Source: Phycisphaeraceae bacterium (GTDB taxonomy: Bacteria; Planctomycetota; Phycisphaerae; Phycisphaerales; UBA1924). Taken from it: a stretch of DNA of 64,000 nucleotides. A program made the position numbers and the translations under genes. The notes below the pieces were generated by a model. The model worked only from the letters and a program-made list of their open reading frames with translations, ran no database searches and was not told the origin of the DNA. Position 1 is the stretch's first letter, and each line of letters opens with the position of its first letter. The stretch covers positions 186,001-250,000 of the forward strand of contig JACKHB010000006.1 of NCBI GenBank assembly GCA_020639195.1. Direction: 5' to 3'. Below are positions 24,812 through 33,603 of the stretch, piece after piece.

Positions 24812-26197
24812 ATGACGCCCCGCGCGCTGGTCGTGTCCCTCTCAATCACGCTCGCTTTGGGTTTCGCGGCGCTCGGTCTGCTTTGGTTTGACGGCCCATC
24901 GGCGGCTCAGGCCGCATCGAGCGCGATGCCGTTCAGATCGGCCGACGTGAGCAGCCTGACGGTGACGACCAAGGAGCGCGGTTCAGAGCGACTGGAACGA
25001 AACGGCTCGGACTGGACAATCCGATGGACGGGTCCCGACGGGGAACTCTCTTGGCCGGCGGACGGAGGCAGGGCGCGAGCTGGAATACGCCTCTTGCTCG
25101 AATCCACGATGCCCGCAGACGAGCGAGACCGCACCGAGGCCCCATCGGCCACGGTGCGGATCGAGACCGAGTCGGAAGCCTGGACGCTCTCGCTGGGGGA
25201 GACGGCCGTTGGAGGCTCGGTGCCCGCCACGCTTGAGGATGCAGCGTCCCGGCCTCAGGCCGTCCGCGTCTCGGGCGACGTTCGACGAATGCTCGCCGAG
25301 TCTTCGCTGCTCGGGTGGCGCTCGAGCGTGGCACTGCCGGGGCTGGACGGTGGCGCTTCTCGAATGCTCCTCAGCGCTCGCGACGCTCGACTGCGACTGG
25401 CGAAGTTCGGGGGAAGGTGGGCGATCATCGAGCCGATCTCCGCCCGGGCCGATCTCCAGCGGGCCGAATCGCTCCGGGGCGTGCTCGCGTCGCTCCGCTT
25501 TGAGAGCTTCGAGACGATGAGCGCCTCGCCTGATGCGAGCGGATGGGGTCTCTCGGACCCGCTTGCCACGGTGGTCGTCGAGCAAGATCCGGCCGGCGGC
25601 GTCGGTCCGGTTGTGCGGCTCACTCTGGAGGTCGGTTCGCCTGCGGACACGTCGGGCTCGAGGATGTTCTCGCGCTGCGTCATCGAGACCATCGAGAATG
25701 GCCACACGAGTGTCAGGCACGGGCCCGTCGTGGGCACGATCGCCGCGGAAGAACTGAATCGCATCCAGCCAAACGCAGGGTTCTACGTCGTGCGAAGGGC
25801 CGCCGAGTGCGCCCCACCCGACGTCCGCGCCATCGATGTCACCCCACAGAGCGGCGCATCCATCTCGGTCCGTCGAGTGGGTGGCTCGTGGCACGACGGC
25901 GCCGGTGCCGAGGTCACCCCGGCACAGGCCGAGCGGATCAACTCGTTGATCCGCCTCGTCGCTTCCACGGAGTGCTTTGAGGTCGTATTCCAGATTCCGT
26001 CGGGATGGCAGCCGATCGCCGAGATCACGCTTCGCGATGCTTCCGGCGCCTCGCTCGGGAGGCATCTGGTTGCGAAGATCGATCCGGCCCTCACCGGGGG
26101 GCAGTCGGTCATCGGCGTGTTGAGCGATGGCCTGGTCCGTGTGTACCGGGCCGACGGCCTGTCGGCTCTGCTCACCTGGCTCGAGCGGCCGAACTAG
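24812..26197 (+). CDS. DUF4340 domain membrane-anchored protein
   Basis: A protein of 461 residues with one N-terminal transmembrane helix or signal anchor (about 4-24, LVVSLSITLALGFAALGLLWF). The rest is extracytoplasmic and contains two DUF4340-like repeats. Each opens with the pattern V..LTV... ERNGSDWTI(R/-)W and runs through ...LRLAKFGGRWAIIEPISARAD. DUF4340 proteins are usually encoded beside GldF/GldG-like ABC transporter genes; none is visible here, so this copy is solitary. Its end overlaps the convergent purD by 26 nt. The molecular function is not known. Confidence 0.8.
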   Translation: MTPRALVVSLSITLALGFAALGLLWFDGPSAAQAASSAMPFRSADVSSLTVTTKERGSERLERNGSDWTIRWTGPDGELSWPADGGRARAGIRLLLESTMPADERDRTEAPSATVRIETESEAWTLSLGETAVGGSVPATLEDAASRPQAVRVSGDVRRMLAESSLLGWRSSVALPGLDGGASRMLLSARDARLRLAKFGGRWAIIEPISARADLQRAESLRGVLASLRFESFETMSASPDASGWGLSDPLATVVVEQDPAGGVGPVVRLTLEVGSPADTSGSRMFSRCVIETIENGHTSVRHGPVVGTIAAEELNRIQPNAGFYVVRRAAECAPPDVRAIDVTPQSGASISVRRVGGSWHDGAGAEVTPAQAERINSLIRLVASTECFEVVFQIPSGWQPIAEITLRDASGASLGRHLVAKIDPALTGGQSVIGVLSDGLVRVYRADGLSALLTWLERPN

Positions 26198-27536
26198 CAC
26201 GTGCGGGCGCGGAAGCGGCTTGGCCGATGTCCTCGCGGTACTGCATGCCCTCAAAGTGGATCTTGGAAACGGCCTCGTACGCCCGGGTTCGCGCCGCCGC
26301 CAGGGTCGCCCCGAGCCCGGTGACATTGAGCACTCGCCCGCCTGAAGTGAGCAGCAGGCCCGACGAATCTCGGCGCGTTCCGGCATGATGGATCACGACC
26401 TCGGGCATCGCTTCCGCGATCTCGACCCCCTGAATCGGCACGCCGGTTCGAGGCTTTGATGGGTAGCCGTCGCTGGCGAGCACGACGCAGCATGCCGATC
26501 GGTCATCCCAACCAATGCTGCCCTCATGCAGGCGGCCCGAGGCCGTTGCGAGCATCAGTTCGAGCAGGTCACCCTTGAGTCTTGACAAGAGTGGTTGCGT
26601 TTCCGGGTCACCAAATCGCACGTTGAACTCGAGCACCTTGGGACCGGCGTGTGTGAGCATTAGGCCCGCGTAGAGCACGCCCCGGTACACGATCTCGTCG
26701 CGTCTGAGCACGTCCACGATCGGAACCAGCACCTCGCGTTCCACCCGCTGGAGCACCTCTTCGCTCGCCAGTGGCGTTGGACAGAACGCCCCCATCCCGC
26801 CGGTGTTGGGGCCGGTGTCGCCGCTACGCAGCCGCTTGTGATCCTGGCAGGCCGGGAGCATCATGATCGTTCGACCGTCGACGAGCGCGAGCACGGAGAG
26901 TTCCGGTCCGGTGAGCCGTTCTTCGATGACGACCTTCGCACCGGCCTCGCCGAACGCCCGGTCCACCATCGCCTCTTGAATCGCCGCGATGGCTTCGTCC
27001 GGATCGTCACAGACGGTGACTCCCTTGCCCTTGGCGAGGCCGGCGGCTTTGACGACGACGCCGTCTTCGCGCGTTCGGACATACTCGATGGCGCTCTGCG
27101 GGTTGGAGAAGACCCGGCCCTCCGCCGTCGGGATCGCCGCGGCTCGCATCATCTGTTTGGACCAGGCCTTGTCGGCCTCGAGCCTCGCGGCGGCCTTAGC
27201 AGGTCCAAAGACCAGCCGGTTGGAGGATTCCAGCGCGTCGGCGAAACCGTCGGCCAGAGGGTCTTCGGGGCCGATCACGACCAGACCGATGTCGTTGTGG
27301 TCGCAGAACTGCACCAGCCGGTAGGCTTCCTTGATCGAGACCGGTACGCCTGCGGGTGTTCCGAGCATTTGTAGGCCCGGATTGCTGATGTCCGTGAGCC
27401 AGAGCCGACCCAGCCGCGGCGACTCTCTGAGCCGCATCGCGATGGCGTGTTCGCGCCCGCCCGACCCCATGAGCAAGACGTTGATTGCGTTGCCGGTCCG
27501 ATGCGCATCCAGTGGGCGGGGTTCGCGGCCTTGCAT
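26172..27536 (-). CDS. purD: Phosphoribosylamine--glycine ligase (GAR synthetase)
   Basis: A protein of 454 residues of the ATP-grasp fold that joins glycine to 5-phosphoribosylamine in purine synthesis. Signatures are NVLLMGSGGREHAIAM at the N-terminus, VVIGPEDPLADGFADAL, KAAGLAKGKGVTV (ATP-binding lysines), VVIEERLTGPELSVLALVDG, and FNVRFGDPETQPLL with the metal-binding Glu and Asn. About 18 residues precede the usual N-terminus, so translation may start a little later, although no ATG is available between. It ends convergent with the DUF4340 gene. Confidence 0.96.
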   Translation of the reverse strand: MQGREPRPLDAHRTGNAINVLLMGSGGREHAIAMRLRESPRLGRLWLTDISNPGLQMLGTPAGVPVSIKEAYRLVQFCDHNDIGLVVIGPEDPLADGFADALESSNRLVFGPAKAAARLEADKAWSKQMMRAAAIPTAEGRVFSNPQSAIEYVRTREDGVVVKAAGLAKGKGVTVCDDPDEAIAAIQEAMVDRAFGEAGAKVVIEERLTGPELSVLALVDGRTIMMLPACQDHKRLRSGDTGPNTGGMGAFCPTPLASEEVLQRVEREVLVPIVDVLRRDEIVYRGVLYAGLMLTHAGPKVLEFNVRFGDPETQPLLSRLKGDLLELMLATASGRLHEGSIGWDDRSACCVVLASDGYPSKPRTGVPIQGVEIAEAMPEVVIHHAGTRRDSSGLLLTSGGRVLNVTGLGATLAAARTRAYEAVSKIHFEGMQYREDIGQAASAPARASSAARAR

Positions 27537-27629
27537 CTCAGATGATACGAGGGATAAGGCATGGCTCGTCGCAGCGTCACGGGCCAGCGTCCTTGACGGT
27601 TTCCTGACCGCGCCTAGGGTTGGTCAGTC

Positions 27630-27703
<74 letters not shown>

Positions 27704-28078
27704 TTCGTCGGCCGGTTGCAAACGTTGCCGGCCCCGCCGTTCACGATGAACGCCGCCGAGAGACCTCGGCGGCGTTCTCGCTTTCTGGCGGGCGTTTCGC
27801 TGGGCTGGCCGCACGGCGGGGAGTCTCTCGGAGGCTCCTGGTCATCACCGGCCGGGCGGCGACGGAGCGCTCCCGACCCCCGATTCGGGCCGAAGTCTCT
27901 GAGTCTCTCTCCGAGGCGCGCGCCCGGGTTATAGCGCGGTCATGACCACCCGAGCGGGCGCAACGGTGGGGTCACGACCGCGATGTCGGCGCAACCGTGT
28001 TCGGCTCACGCGGCATGCTGTCCTCCGGTGAGCCGCGAGCCTCCCGACCGGGACCATGTCCCGATAGGATCGACCAGG
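27704..28078. other. Non-coding gap between the initiator tRNA and the mobile region
   Basis: This 375-base gap starts with the tRNA terminator hairpin and otherwise holds no gene I can support. It probably contains the left end of the mobile element, since genes to the right belong to the element and genes to the left are housekeeping. I looked for a copy of the tRNA 3' half near 40.7-41 kb and saw none, so a tRNA-derived attachment site is not supported. A serine recombinase would need only a very short shared core, which cannot be found by eye. Confidence 0.5.
27749..27776 (+). terminator. Hairpin terminator after the initiator tRNA
   Basis: A perfect 12-bp stem, AACGCCGCCGAG with CTCGGCGGCGTT, around a 4-nt AGAC loop, followed by CTCGCTTTCT. 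The T tract is weak, but the stem is very stable and lies 46 nt past the tRNA. Confidence 0.7.
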
Positions 28079-29158
28079 ATGAGCGTCGCGCCGATCGAGC
28101 TCTGGACTACACATCTGCCGATCGAGCGGTTGCACCCGCATTTCAGGTCGCTCGCCGCGAACCCGGTCGAGCGGGCGTGCCTCGATCGATGGGCCGCAGG
28201 ATTCCGCGACGCCAACAACAACATTGTCCACGAGTTCCAGACGAAGTTCTCGCCGGCGTTCTGGGAGATCTACCTGTACCGGCTCTTCTTGAGCCTGGGC
28301 TTTGCGGTGGCTCGTCCCTCGGACCGGCCCGACTTCGTGGTGGAGACCCCGCAGGGGAGCGTCGCTGTCGAGGCAAAGGTCACGGAGGCCGGCCCCGCCC
28401 AGGCGCCGGTCTGGACGCCGATCGACGAGGTCCCGTTGAATCGCGAGCGATTCTACGACCAGACATGCGCCAAGCTCAGCGGCGCGATCGCGTCCAAACT
28501 GCGACACTATCGAACATATGCGGACGAGCCGGCCACGAGGAGCAGGCCGTTCCTCCTGTGCGTGAACCCGTACGACTCACCGCACTTCGTCATGCAGGGC
28601 TTCGGCGCGCTCACGCGAGTGCTGTACCAGTACTGCGATCCGACCTTCACCATCGACCGGAACGGAAGGGTGGTGGAGACCGGGCATCGGCGCGTCGAGT
28701 CCTTCACGACGCGGAACGGAGCCGTCGTCCCGTTTGGAGTTTTCCTCGATTCGACGAACACGGAGTTGAGCGCGGTCTACTTCAACCCTCGGGCGACGGT
28801 GAGCAAGCTCTTCGCCGACCCGCAGCGGAAGGGACATTCGGATGAGCGAGTCTTCGCGGAGTGGTACATGGTGGATGACGGCCGCTTGCACATGCAGGAG
28901 GCGCACCCGAGCAACTACCGCGAGACGATGGCCGACGGCGGATACCTCATGCTCAACGCCCACGCCACACATCCGATCGATCCAGAACCGTTTTTCAAGC
29001 AGGGCGTGACGATCTGCTCGTTCGACGCTGATCGGCGCGTGCTCACGTCGAGGACGCCGACGCCCTTCCTGAAGACCCGCATCACCTGCGGGGTCGTTCC
29101 CGACGACTTTCCGCCCGAACTCATGGTCAAAGGCAAGCCTGCGCATTCGACGGAGTAG
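28079..29158 (+). CDS. PD-(D/E)XK nuclease-like protein, function unknown
   Basis: A protein of 359 residues from the ATG at 28079 (an earlier in-frame ATG at 27983 exists but gives an unlikely Cys/Pro-rich start). Residues 63-100 have the layout of a PD-(D/E)XK nuclease core: a helix with E63, then FAVARPSDRPD85 and a beta hairpin ending VAVE98AK100. The remainder has no domain I recognise. It lacks a methyltransferase partner. Its place at the edge of an integrative element suggests a defence or restriction-type cargo gene, but this is inference. It is transcribed toward the recombinase, which lies on the opposite strand. Confidence 0.55.
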   Translation: MSVAPIELWTTHLPIERLHPHFRSLAANPVERACLDRWAAGFRDANNNIVHEFQTKFSPAFWEIYLYRLFLSLGFAVARPSDRPDFVVETPQGSVAVEAKVTEAGPAQAPVWTPIDEVPLNRERFYDQTCAKLSGAIASKLRHYRTYADEPATRSRPFLLCVNPYDSPHFVMQGFGALTRVLYQYCDPTFTIDRNGRVVETGHRRVESFTTRNGAVVPFGVFLDSTNTELSAVYFNPRATVSKLFADPQRKGHSDERVFAEWYMVDDGRLHMQEAHPSNYRETMADGGYLMLNAHATHPIDPEPFFKQGVTICSFDADRRVLTSRTPTPFLKTRITCGVVPDDFPPELMVKGKPAHSTE

Positions 29159-29165
29159 GGCGGAT

Positions 29166-29567
29166 TCACGCCCGGCCGCGGATCTCGCGCCACCGCCGCC
29201 GCTGCTCGCGCCAGTCGGCGCAGGCGGCGACCTCGCGGAGCATGTGCTCGTGGACGGGGTCCCGGCCCTCGGTGACCGGGGGGAGGAAGAGGATCTCCTC
29301 CTGGATGTCGGACGCGAGGTGCAGCAGGTTCATGATCTGCGTCATCCGCGGCTGAGTGACGCGGGCGAGGCGGGCCAGCTCGCTCTGGCTGGCGACGCGG
29401 CCCTCGCGGAGGAGGCGGTCGAAGCGGATCGCCAGGGCCATCAGGCGGGCGACGCGCGGGACGCGGCCGACATTAGGGGTGGCGGCGAGTTCCGCGTCGG
29501 GCGTCGTGACGGCGCGCTTGCGGCGGCCGCGGGTCGTGAAGCGGATGGGTCGGACGACGGTGGTCAT
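29166..29567 (-). CDS. Small HTH protein coupled to the serine recombinase
   Basis: A protein of 133 residues. A basic N-terminus is followed by a helix-turn-helix at about 60-90 (ASQSELARLARVTQPRMTQIMNLLHLAS) and a charged C-terminus (EQRRRWREIRGRA). The HTH resembles those of KorB/ParB-type DNA-binding proteins. Its start overlaps the recombinase stop by 4 nt. Proteins of this type commonly follow large serine recombinases in integrative elements and may help bind attachment sites or regulate excision. That role is inferred from position. Confidence 0.75.
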   Translation of the reverse strand: MTTVVRPIRFTTRGRRKRAVTTPDAELAATPNVGRVPRVARLMALAIRFDRLLREGRVASQSELARLARVTQPRMTQIMNLLHLASDIQEEILFLPPVTEGRDPVHEHMLREVAACADWREQRRRWREIRGRA

Positions 29568-31120
29568 GCGGCGTCCTCCAGGCGGCGGTCGATGAGGGCG
29601 CGGATGCTCGTGGGCCGGAACGTCACCGCCACGCTCTCGCCGTCGTACTCGACGGACGCGACCAGGAGGCGGATGAGCCGCTGCTGCTCGCGCGGGGAGA
29701 GGCCCTGCCAGAGCCCGTCGAAGTCGGCGAACGCCTCCTCGGCCTCGGCGCGGGAGATGGCCTCGCGCTCGAGCTCGGCGATCCGGCCCGCGAGTTCCGG
29801 CAACCGTCGCTCGGCCCCGGCGATCCGCTCGTGCAGCTCGGCGGTGCGCGGGGTGTCGCTGCCCGTGAGCCGGCGCAGCTCGCGGTGGTGGCGGTCGATC
29901 TCAGCGCGGAGCCCGTCGCGCTCCTCGACGAGGGTGTCGAGCTCTGCGCGGACCGCCGACTGGGCCTCGGCCAACACCCGCCCGAGGAGGGCCTTGTCGC
30001 CCGCGAGACGGCGGACCTCTTCCACGACGACGCGCTCGATCTCGCCCGCCGGGAGCGTGGCCGAGGGGCAGGCGGCGCTGCCGCTCTTGATGGCGCGCAC
30101 GCAGCGGTAGTAGCGGTGCGCCCGGCCCTTGCGGCTGCCGGTGAATGTGTGCGTCATGGCGCACCCGCAACGCTTGCAGCGGAGCAGGCCGCGGAGGAGT
30201 GCCCCGTGCTTGTTGCGGGCCTCGGCCCCGCCGCCGCGGCCGTGGGCGCGGAGCTGGGCCTGCACGGCGTCGAAGAGCGCGGGCTCGACGATCGCCTCGT
30301 GCTCGCCGTGGTAGAGCTCGCCCTTGTGGGCCACCTTGCCGGCGTAGACGGGGTTGGTCAGGAGCACGTGGAGCGTGGCCTTGTCGAAGGGGCGGCCGCC
30401 CAGCGCCTTGCCTTTCTTCGTCACGCGCTTCTTGTTGACCCATCCGCGGCGGGCGAGCTCATTGACCACGGGGAGCAGCGAGCCCTTGTCGAGGTACATG
30501 CGGAAGATCTCGCGGACCCGCGCCGCCTCGGCCGCGTTGACCACGAGGCGGGGGCTCGGGCCGCTCCGGTCCACGTCGTAGCCGAGGACGGGCACGCCGC
30601 CGGCCCACTTGCCGCGGCGCTTCTGGGCGGCGATCTTGTCGCGGATGCGCTCGCCGATGATCTCGCGCTCGAACTGGGCGAAGGAGAGGAGGATGTTGAG
30701 CGTGAGTCGGCCCATCGAGCTGGTGGTGTTGAACTGCTGGGTGACGGAGACGAAGGAGACGCCGCGGCGCTCGAAGCTCTCCATGATGCGGCCGAAGTCC
30801 AGGAGCGAGCGGCTGAGCCGGTCCACCTTGTAGACCACGACGCAGTCGATCTTGTCGTTGTCAATGTCGCGGAGGAGGCGTTCGAGGGCGGGCCGCTCCA
30901 TGCTGCCGCCGCTGAAGCCCCCGTCGTCGTAGCGGTCGGGCAGGCAGACCCAGCCCTCGGCTTTCTGGCTGGCGATGAACGCCTCGCCCGCCTCTCGCTG
31001 GGCGTCGAGGGAGTTGAACTCCTGGTCGAGGCCCTCTTCGCTGGACTTGCGGGTGTAGACGGCGCAGCGGATCTGCTGAGGAGCGATCGCCTCGCGCTCG
31101 GTCCGTCGCCGGCGACTCAT
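29564..31120 (-). CDS. Large serine recombinase (site-specific integrase)
   Basis: A protein of 518 residues. The resolvase catalytic domain (18-165) has the nucleophile Ser near residue 26 in AVYTRKSSEEG, and VVYKVDRLSRSLLDFG with the active-site arginines. The recombinase domain (about 185-300) follows. A zinc beta-ribbon has LLRCKRCGCAMTHTF paired with YYRCVRAIKSGSAACPS. The coiled-coil arm spans about 385-470 (ELDTLVEERDGLRAEIDRHHREL). This is the enzyme expected to integrate the element at a short attachment site. It overlaps the HTH gene downstream and the DUF2924 gene upstream by 4 nt each, forming a three-gene integration module. Confidence 0.95.
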   Translation of the reverse strand: MSRRRRTEREAIAPQQIRCAVYTRKSSEEGLDQEFNSLDAQREAGEAFIASQKAEGWVCLPDRYDDGGFSGGSMERPALERLLRDIDNDKIDCVVVYKVDRLSRSLLDFGRIMESFERRGVSFVSVTQQFNTTSSMGRLTLNILLSFAQFEREIIGERIRDKIAAQKRRGKWAGGVPVLGYDVDRSGPSPRLVVNAAEAARVREIFRMYLDKGSLLPVVNELARRGWVNKKRVTKKGKALGGRPFDKATLHVLLTNPVYAGKVAHKGELYHGEHEAIVEPALFDAVQAQLRAHGRGGGAEARNKHGALLRGLLRCKRCGCAMTHTFTGSRKGRAHRYYRCVRAIKSGSAACPSATLPAGEIERVVVEEVRRLAGDKALLGRVLAEAQSAVRAELDTLVEERDGLRAEIDRHHRELRRLTGSDTPRTAELHERIAGAERRLPELAGRIAELEREAISRAEAEEAFADFDGLWQGLSPREQQRLIRLLVASVEYDGESVAVTFRPTSIRALIDRRLEDAA

Positions 31121-31626
31121 CGCTCCTCTCCAAGGCGGAAGAACCTGAATCCGTTGATGTGGCTGCCCGTGATCCTCTTCGCAACGGCGCTGAGCGTGCG
31201 GTAGCGTTCACCCTCCCACTCGAAGCCGTCCGATCGCACGACGACCCGGATGGTGCGGCCCTTGTACTCGCGCACGATCGCCGAGCCCACCGACGGCACG
31301 CGCGGATCTTCGTGGGGGTCGTCATGATTCTCGCTGAGGCTGCGGTGCGCGGTGGTCGGCGGACCCGGCTGCGGCGGGCAGACCAGGGTCTTGGGCGCCA
31401 TGACCCGCACCTGCGCGTCGTCGGCGAGTTCCTCGGCGCGGCGTCGGGCGCGCTCGGTCAGGTCCCCCTCGGCGTCGGCCTGGAGGCGCCAGGCGATCTT
31501 GCGGACCAGGTAGGCCCGGTGGCGGGTGCGGCACGGGTAGCCGTGCAGCGCGGCGAAGCGCTCGGCGAGCTCCGAGGTGGTCATGCGCTGGAGGGCGTCG
31601 ATCTGGTGGGCGATGGTCACGGGCAT
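31117..31626 (-). CDS. DUF2924 domain protein of the integration module
   Basis: A protein of 169 residues. The first half matches the DUF2924 pattern (IDALQRMTTSELAERFAALHG, RHRAYLVRKIAWRLQADAEG). The second half contains REYKGRTIRVVVRSDGFEWEGERYRTLSAVAKRITGSHINGFRFFRL, the conserved C-terminal part of the same family. DUF2924 genes are very often found directly upstream of large serine recombinases, and the 4-nt overlap here fits. The fold suggests DNA binding; its biochemical role is not established. Confidence 0.88.
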   Translation of the reverse strand: MPVTIAHQIDALQRMTTSELAERFAALHGYPCRTRHRAYLVRKIAWRLQADAEGDLTERARRRAEELADDAQVRVMAPKTLVCPPQPGPPTTAHRSLSENHDDPHEDPRVPSVGSAIVREYKGRTIRVVVRSDGFEWEGERYRTLSAVAKRITGSHINGFRFFRLGEER

Positions 31627-31660
31627 GGCGGCTCCTTTTCATGACATCGAGACGCGGCCC

Positions 31661-31870
31661 CTAACCCGCGGGCCGCGGAGCCACACTGAGCCCGGGATCG
31701 GCGGACAGTTCAAGGCATGTGGGGGAGGATTCTGCGGGCTCGCCCCCGGGCGGGGATGTGCGCGCCCGGGCCAGGCGCACGGCTCGCACCAGGCCCCGCG
31801 CGAGGATGCGCTCGACCTCGCTCCGGCGCTCCTGCTCGGTCATGCTGTCGGGGTCGCGCGTCGCGTCCAT
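31661..31870 (-). CDS. Small helical protein of the integration module
   Basis: A protein of 69 residues from the ATG at 31870. The N-terminal half is one amphipathic helix (TEQERRSEVERILARGLVRAVRLARAR) resembling a short conserved protein often seen beside DUF2924 genes in such elements. The rest is Pro/Ser-rich and unstructured. It lies 34 nt upstream of the DUF2924 gene on the same strand. No function is known. Confidence 0.5.
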   Translation of the reverse strand: MDATRDPDSMTEQERRSEVERILARGLVRAVRLARARTSPPGGEPAESSPTCLELSADPGLSVAPRPAG

Positions 31871-31967
31871 GCGTTTGCTCCGCGCGGCTTGGCCGCGCAC
31901 TCCATGTTCGAGCGGCATCGCCCGCCCCGGCCCGGGCGCTGGCGCAGACCCATGCTCGGCCGATCGC

Positions 31968-32261
31968 TCACACGCCCGGCCGCGTGGTGGCGGTCATCAG
32001 GAACGCGTAGACGAACCTCGCGGCCTCGTCCGGGAGTTCCTTCCATCCACAGCAGCCGTGGCCCCTCCGCAGGGCCGACTCGGCGGCCAGTGCTTCTCGC
32101 ATCGACAGCGTTCCGACCACGATGGCCCTGCCGGTCTGGTGGTTGAAGGAGTGCTCGCAGGCCAGGCGGTCCTTGGGGTCGGCGGCGACCCCGACGAACC
32201 AGCGGCCGAACTCGCCGCCGTTGGCCTCGATGTAGCCCTTGACCTTCTCGTACGCGTCCAT
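31968..32261 (-). CDS. Hypothetical small protein of the element
   Basis: A protein of 97 residues starting at the ATG at 32261 with an upstream AGGAGG box. The sequence has an N-terminal helix (DAYEKVKGYIEANGGEFGRWFVGV), a short beta segment (GRAIVVGTLSMREALAAES) and the motif HGCCGWKEL. A compact alpha/beta fold is likely. I do not recognise the family. It heads the minus-strand group that ends with the recombinase module. Confidence 0.55.
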   Translation of the reverse strand: MDAYEKVKGYIEANGGEFGRWFVGVAADPKDRLACEHSFNHQTGRAIVVGTLSMREALAAESALRRGHGCCGWKELPDEAARFVYAFLMTATTRPGV

Positions 32262-32345
32262 GCGGCTCCTCCTGGATTCCCGCTCCCCCCCTCTTGATAC
32301 GCAAACGGCGGCCGCGGGCCGGCCCGGCCCGTATCCTGCCCCGGC

Positions 32346-33329
32346 ATGACCACCACGGATGTCGCCGCCGCCGTTGAGAGCCTGCTCCGCTCCATCCCGG
32401 AGCGGTGGGCCGACTTTGATCACGACGAACTGAGCGCGGCGGAGCAGCGGGCGGTGTTCCTGCTGGTCGCCGCCGGGCTCGTCGAGCGACGGATCGGCGT
32501 CCGCGGCGAGTTCGCGGGTCAGGCCCCAGCGATCGAGTGCACCATCGACGCGACCGGCGAGTACGGCATCGTCGAGGCGCTGGAGCCCGTCGCCGCGGAG
32601 GTATGGACGGTGTGGGGCCCGGCCTACGCCGCGTGGAAGAAGGCCGGCGACGCCGGCGCCTCGACCCCCTTCCGCTTCACGAGGACGGGCCTTGACCGCT
32701 GGCGGCTGACCGAGCAGGGGGTGATCGCCCGCAACGACCTGGACATCGAAGCCCCCAGCCCGGGCGCCGCCGCCTTTGTGGGGAGCCGCCAGCGGGCGCT
32801 CGAGTTCGTCCTCCGGATCGGCCACCAGACCGACCGCCCACCGGTCCGGGGCGAAGGACGGCTGGTTGAGATGAAGTCGGGCGGGGGGCAGGCCCGGGCC
32901 TCCGCTTCCCCGACACAGGTCTCGCTGGCGAACTCGCCCGATCTCGCGGCGGCCTTCCGCGACCTCGTGGTCCCCGCGCTCGCCAATGCCTTACGACAGG
33001 TCGAGGGCCGTCCCCGAGATCCCGCGGCTGGCACCGACGACCGCGACGACGCCGACGACTCGGCCCAGGACACCGCCGCGCCCCCGGCTCTGACCGAGAA
33101 CGAAGTCGCGGTCGTCAACACGCTCGCCAGATTCGACCCGAGCCGACTGGCATCGGCGGTGATGATCGAGTCCGAGATGGACGGCCCGGTCAGGCTCTCG
33201 CGGCGCACCATCCAGCCGATCGTGACCCGCCTCATCGAGCTGAGCCTCGCCGAACGACCCCGCGGTGATCGCAGTGGCGTCAGGCTCACCCTCGCCGGCC
33301 GACGCCTCGCGTCGAAGATTGCCGACTGA
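32346..33329 (+). CDS. Hypothetical protein with C-terminal winged-helix domain
   Basis: A protein of 327 residues, divergent from the small gene at 31968. Residues 1-140 form an alpha/beta domain with WGPAYAAWKKAG, 195-255 are a Pro/Asp-rich linker, and 255-327 look like a winged helix (LTENEVAVVNTLARFDPSRLASAVMIESEM, then SRRTIQPIVTRLIELSLAERP). The winged helix suggests regulation of the element, perhaps of the divergent integration module. Otherwise unrecognised. Confidence 0.55.
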   Translation: MTTTDVAAAVESLLRSIPERWADFDHDELSAAEQRAVFLLVAAGLVERRIGVRGEFAGQAPAIECTIDATGEYGIVEALEPVAAEVWTVWGPAYAAWKKAGDAGASTPFRFTRTGLDRWRLTEQGVIARNDLDIEAPSPGAAAFVGSRQRALEFVLRIGHQTDRPPVRGEGRLVEMKSGGGQARASASPTQVSLANSPDLAAAFRDLVVPALANALRQVEGRPRDPAAGTDDRDDADDSAQDTAAPPALTENEVAVVNTLARFDPSRLASAVMIESEMDGPVRLSRRTIQPIVTRLIELSLAERPRGDRSGVRLTLAGRRLASKIAD

Positions 33330-33390
33330 TTGCGCTTGCCCATGGACGGGGCTTCCTCTTCCTTGCGCCACCGTGCTCGATGGTTGCGGC

Positions 33391-33603
33391 ATGAACGAAA
33401 GCCGCCACCCCACCGAGCCGTTGCCGCTGCACGTCGCGGCCCGCTACCTGCGCGTCCCGGCGCGCTGGCTGCGTGAGGAGATCGAAGCCGGGCGTCTCCC
33501 TGCGCTGCGCGCGGGCCGGTCCATCCTCGTCCACGTCCCGACCGTCTCGGCGGCGCTCGCCGAGCGTGCCAAGGCCGAGCGCGCGGAAGGCGGTGCCGAA
33601 TGA
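33391..33603 (+). CDS. Excisionase-like helix-turn-helix protein
   Basis: A protein of 70 residues with the fold of MerR-like excisionase proteins: PLPLHVAARYLRVPARWLREEIEAGRLPALRAGRSILVHVPTV. It keeps the helix-turn-helix, the short wing (GRLPALRAGRSILV) and a trailing helix. Such proteins bend DNA at attachment sites or control the direction of integrases. The stop overlaps the start of the next gene by 4 nt. Confidence 0.75.
   Translation: MNESRHPTEPLPLHVAARYLRVPARWLREEIEAGRLPALRAGRSILVHVPTVSAALAERAKAERAEGGAE

Noticed and set aside
29831..31204. 457-residue plus-strand frame opposite the serine recombinase
   Set aside because: Val/Ala/Leu-rich antisense shadow of a complete recombinase with catalytic Ser and zinc ribbon.
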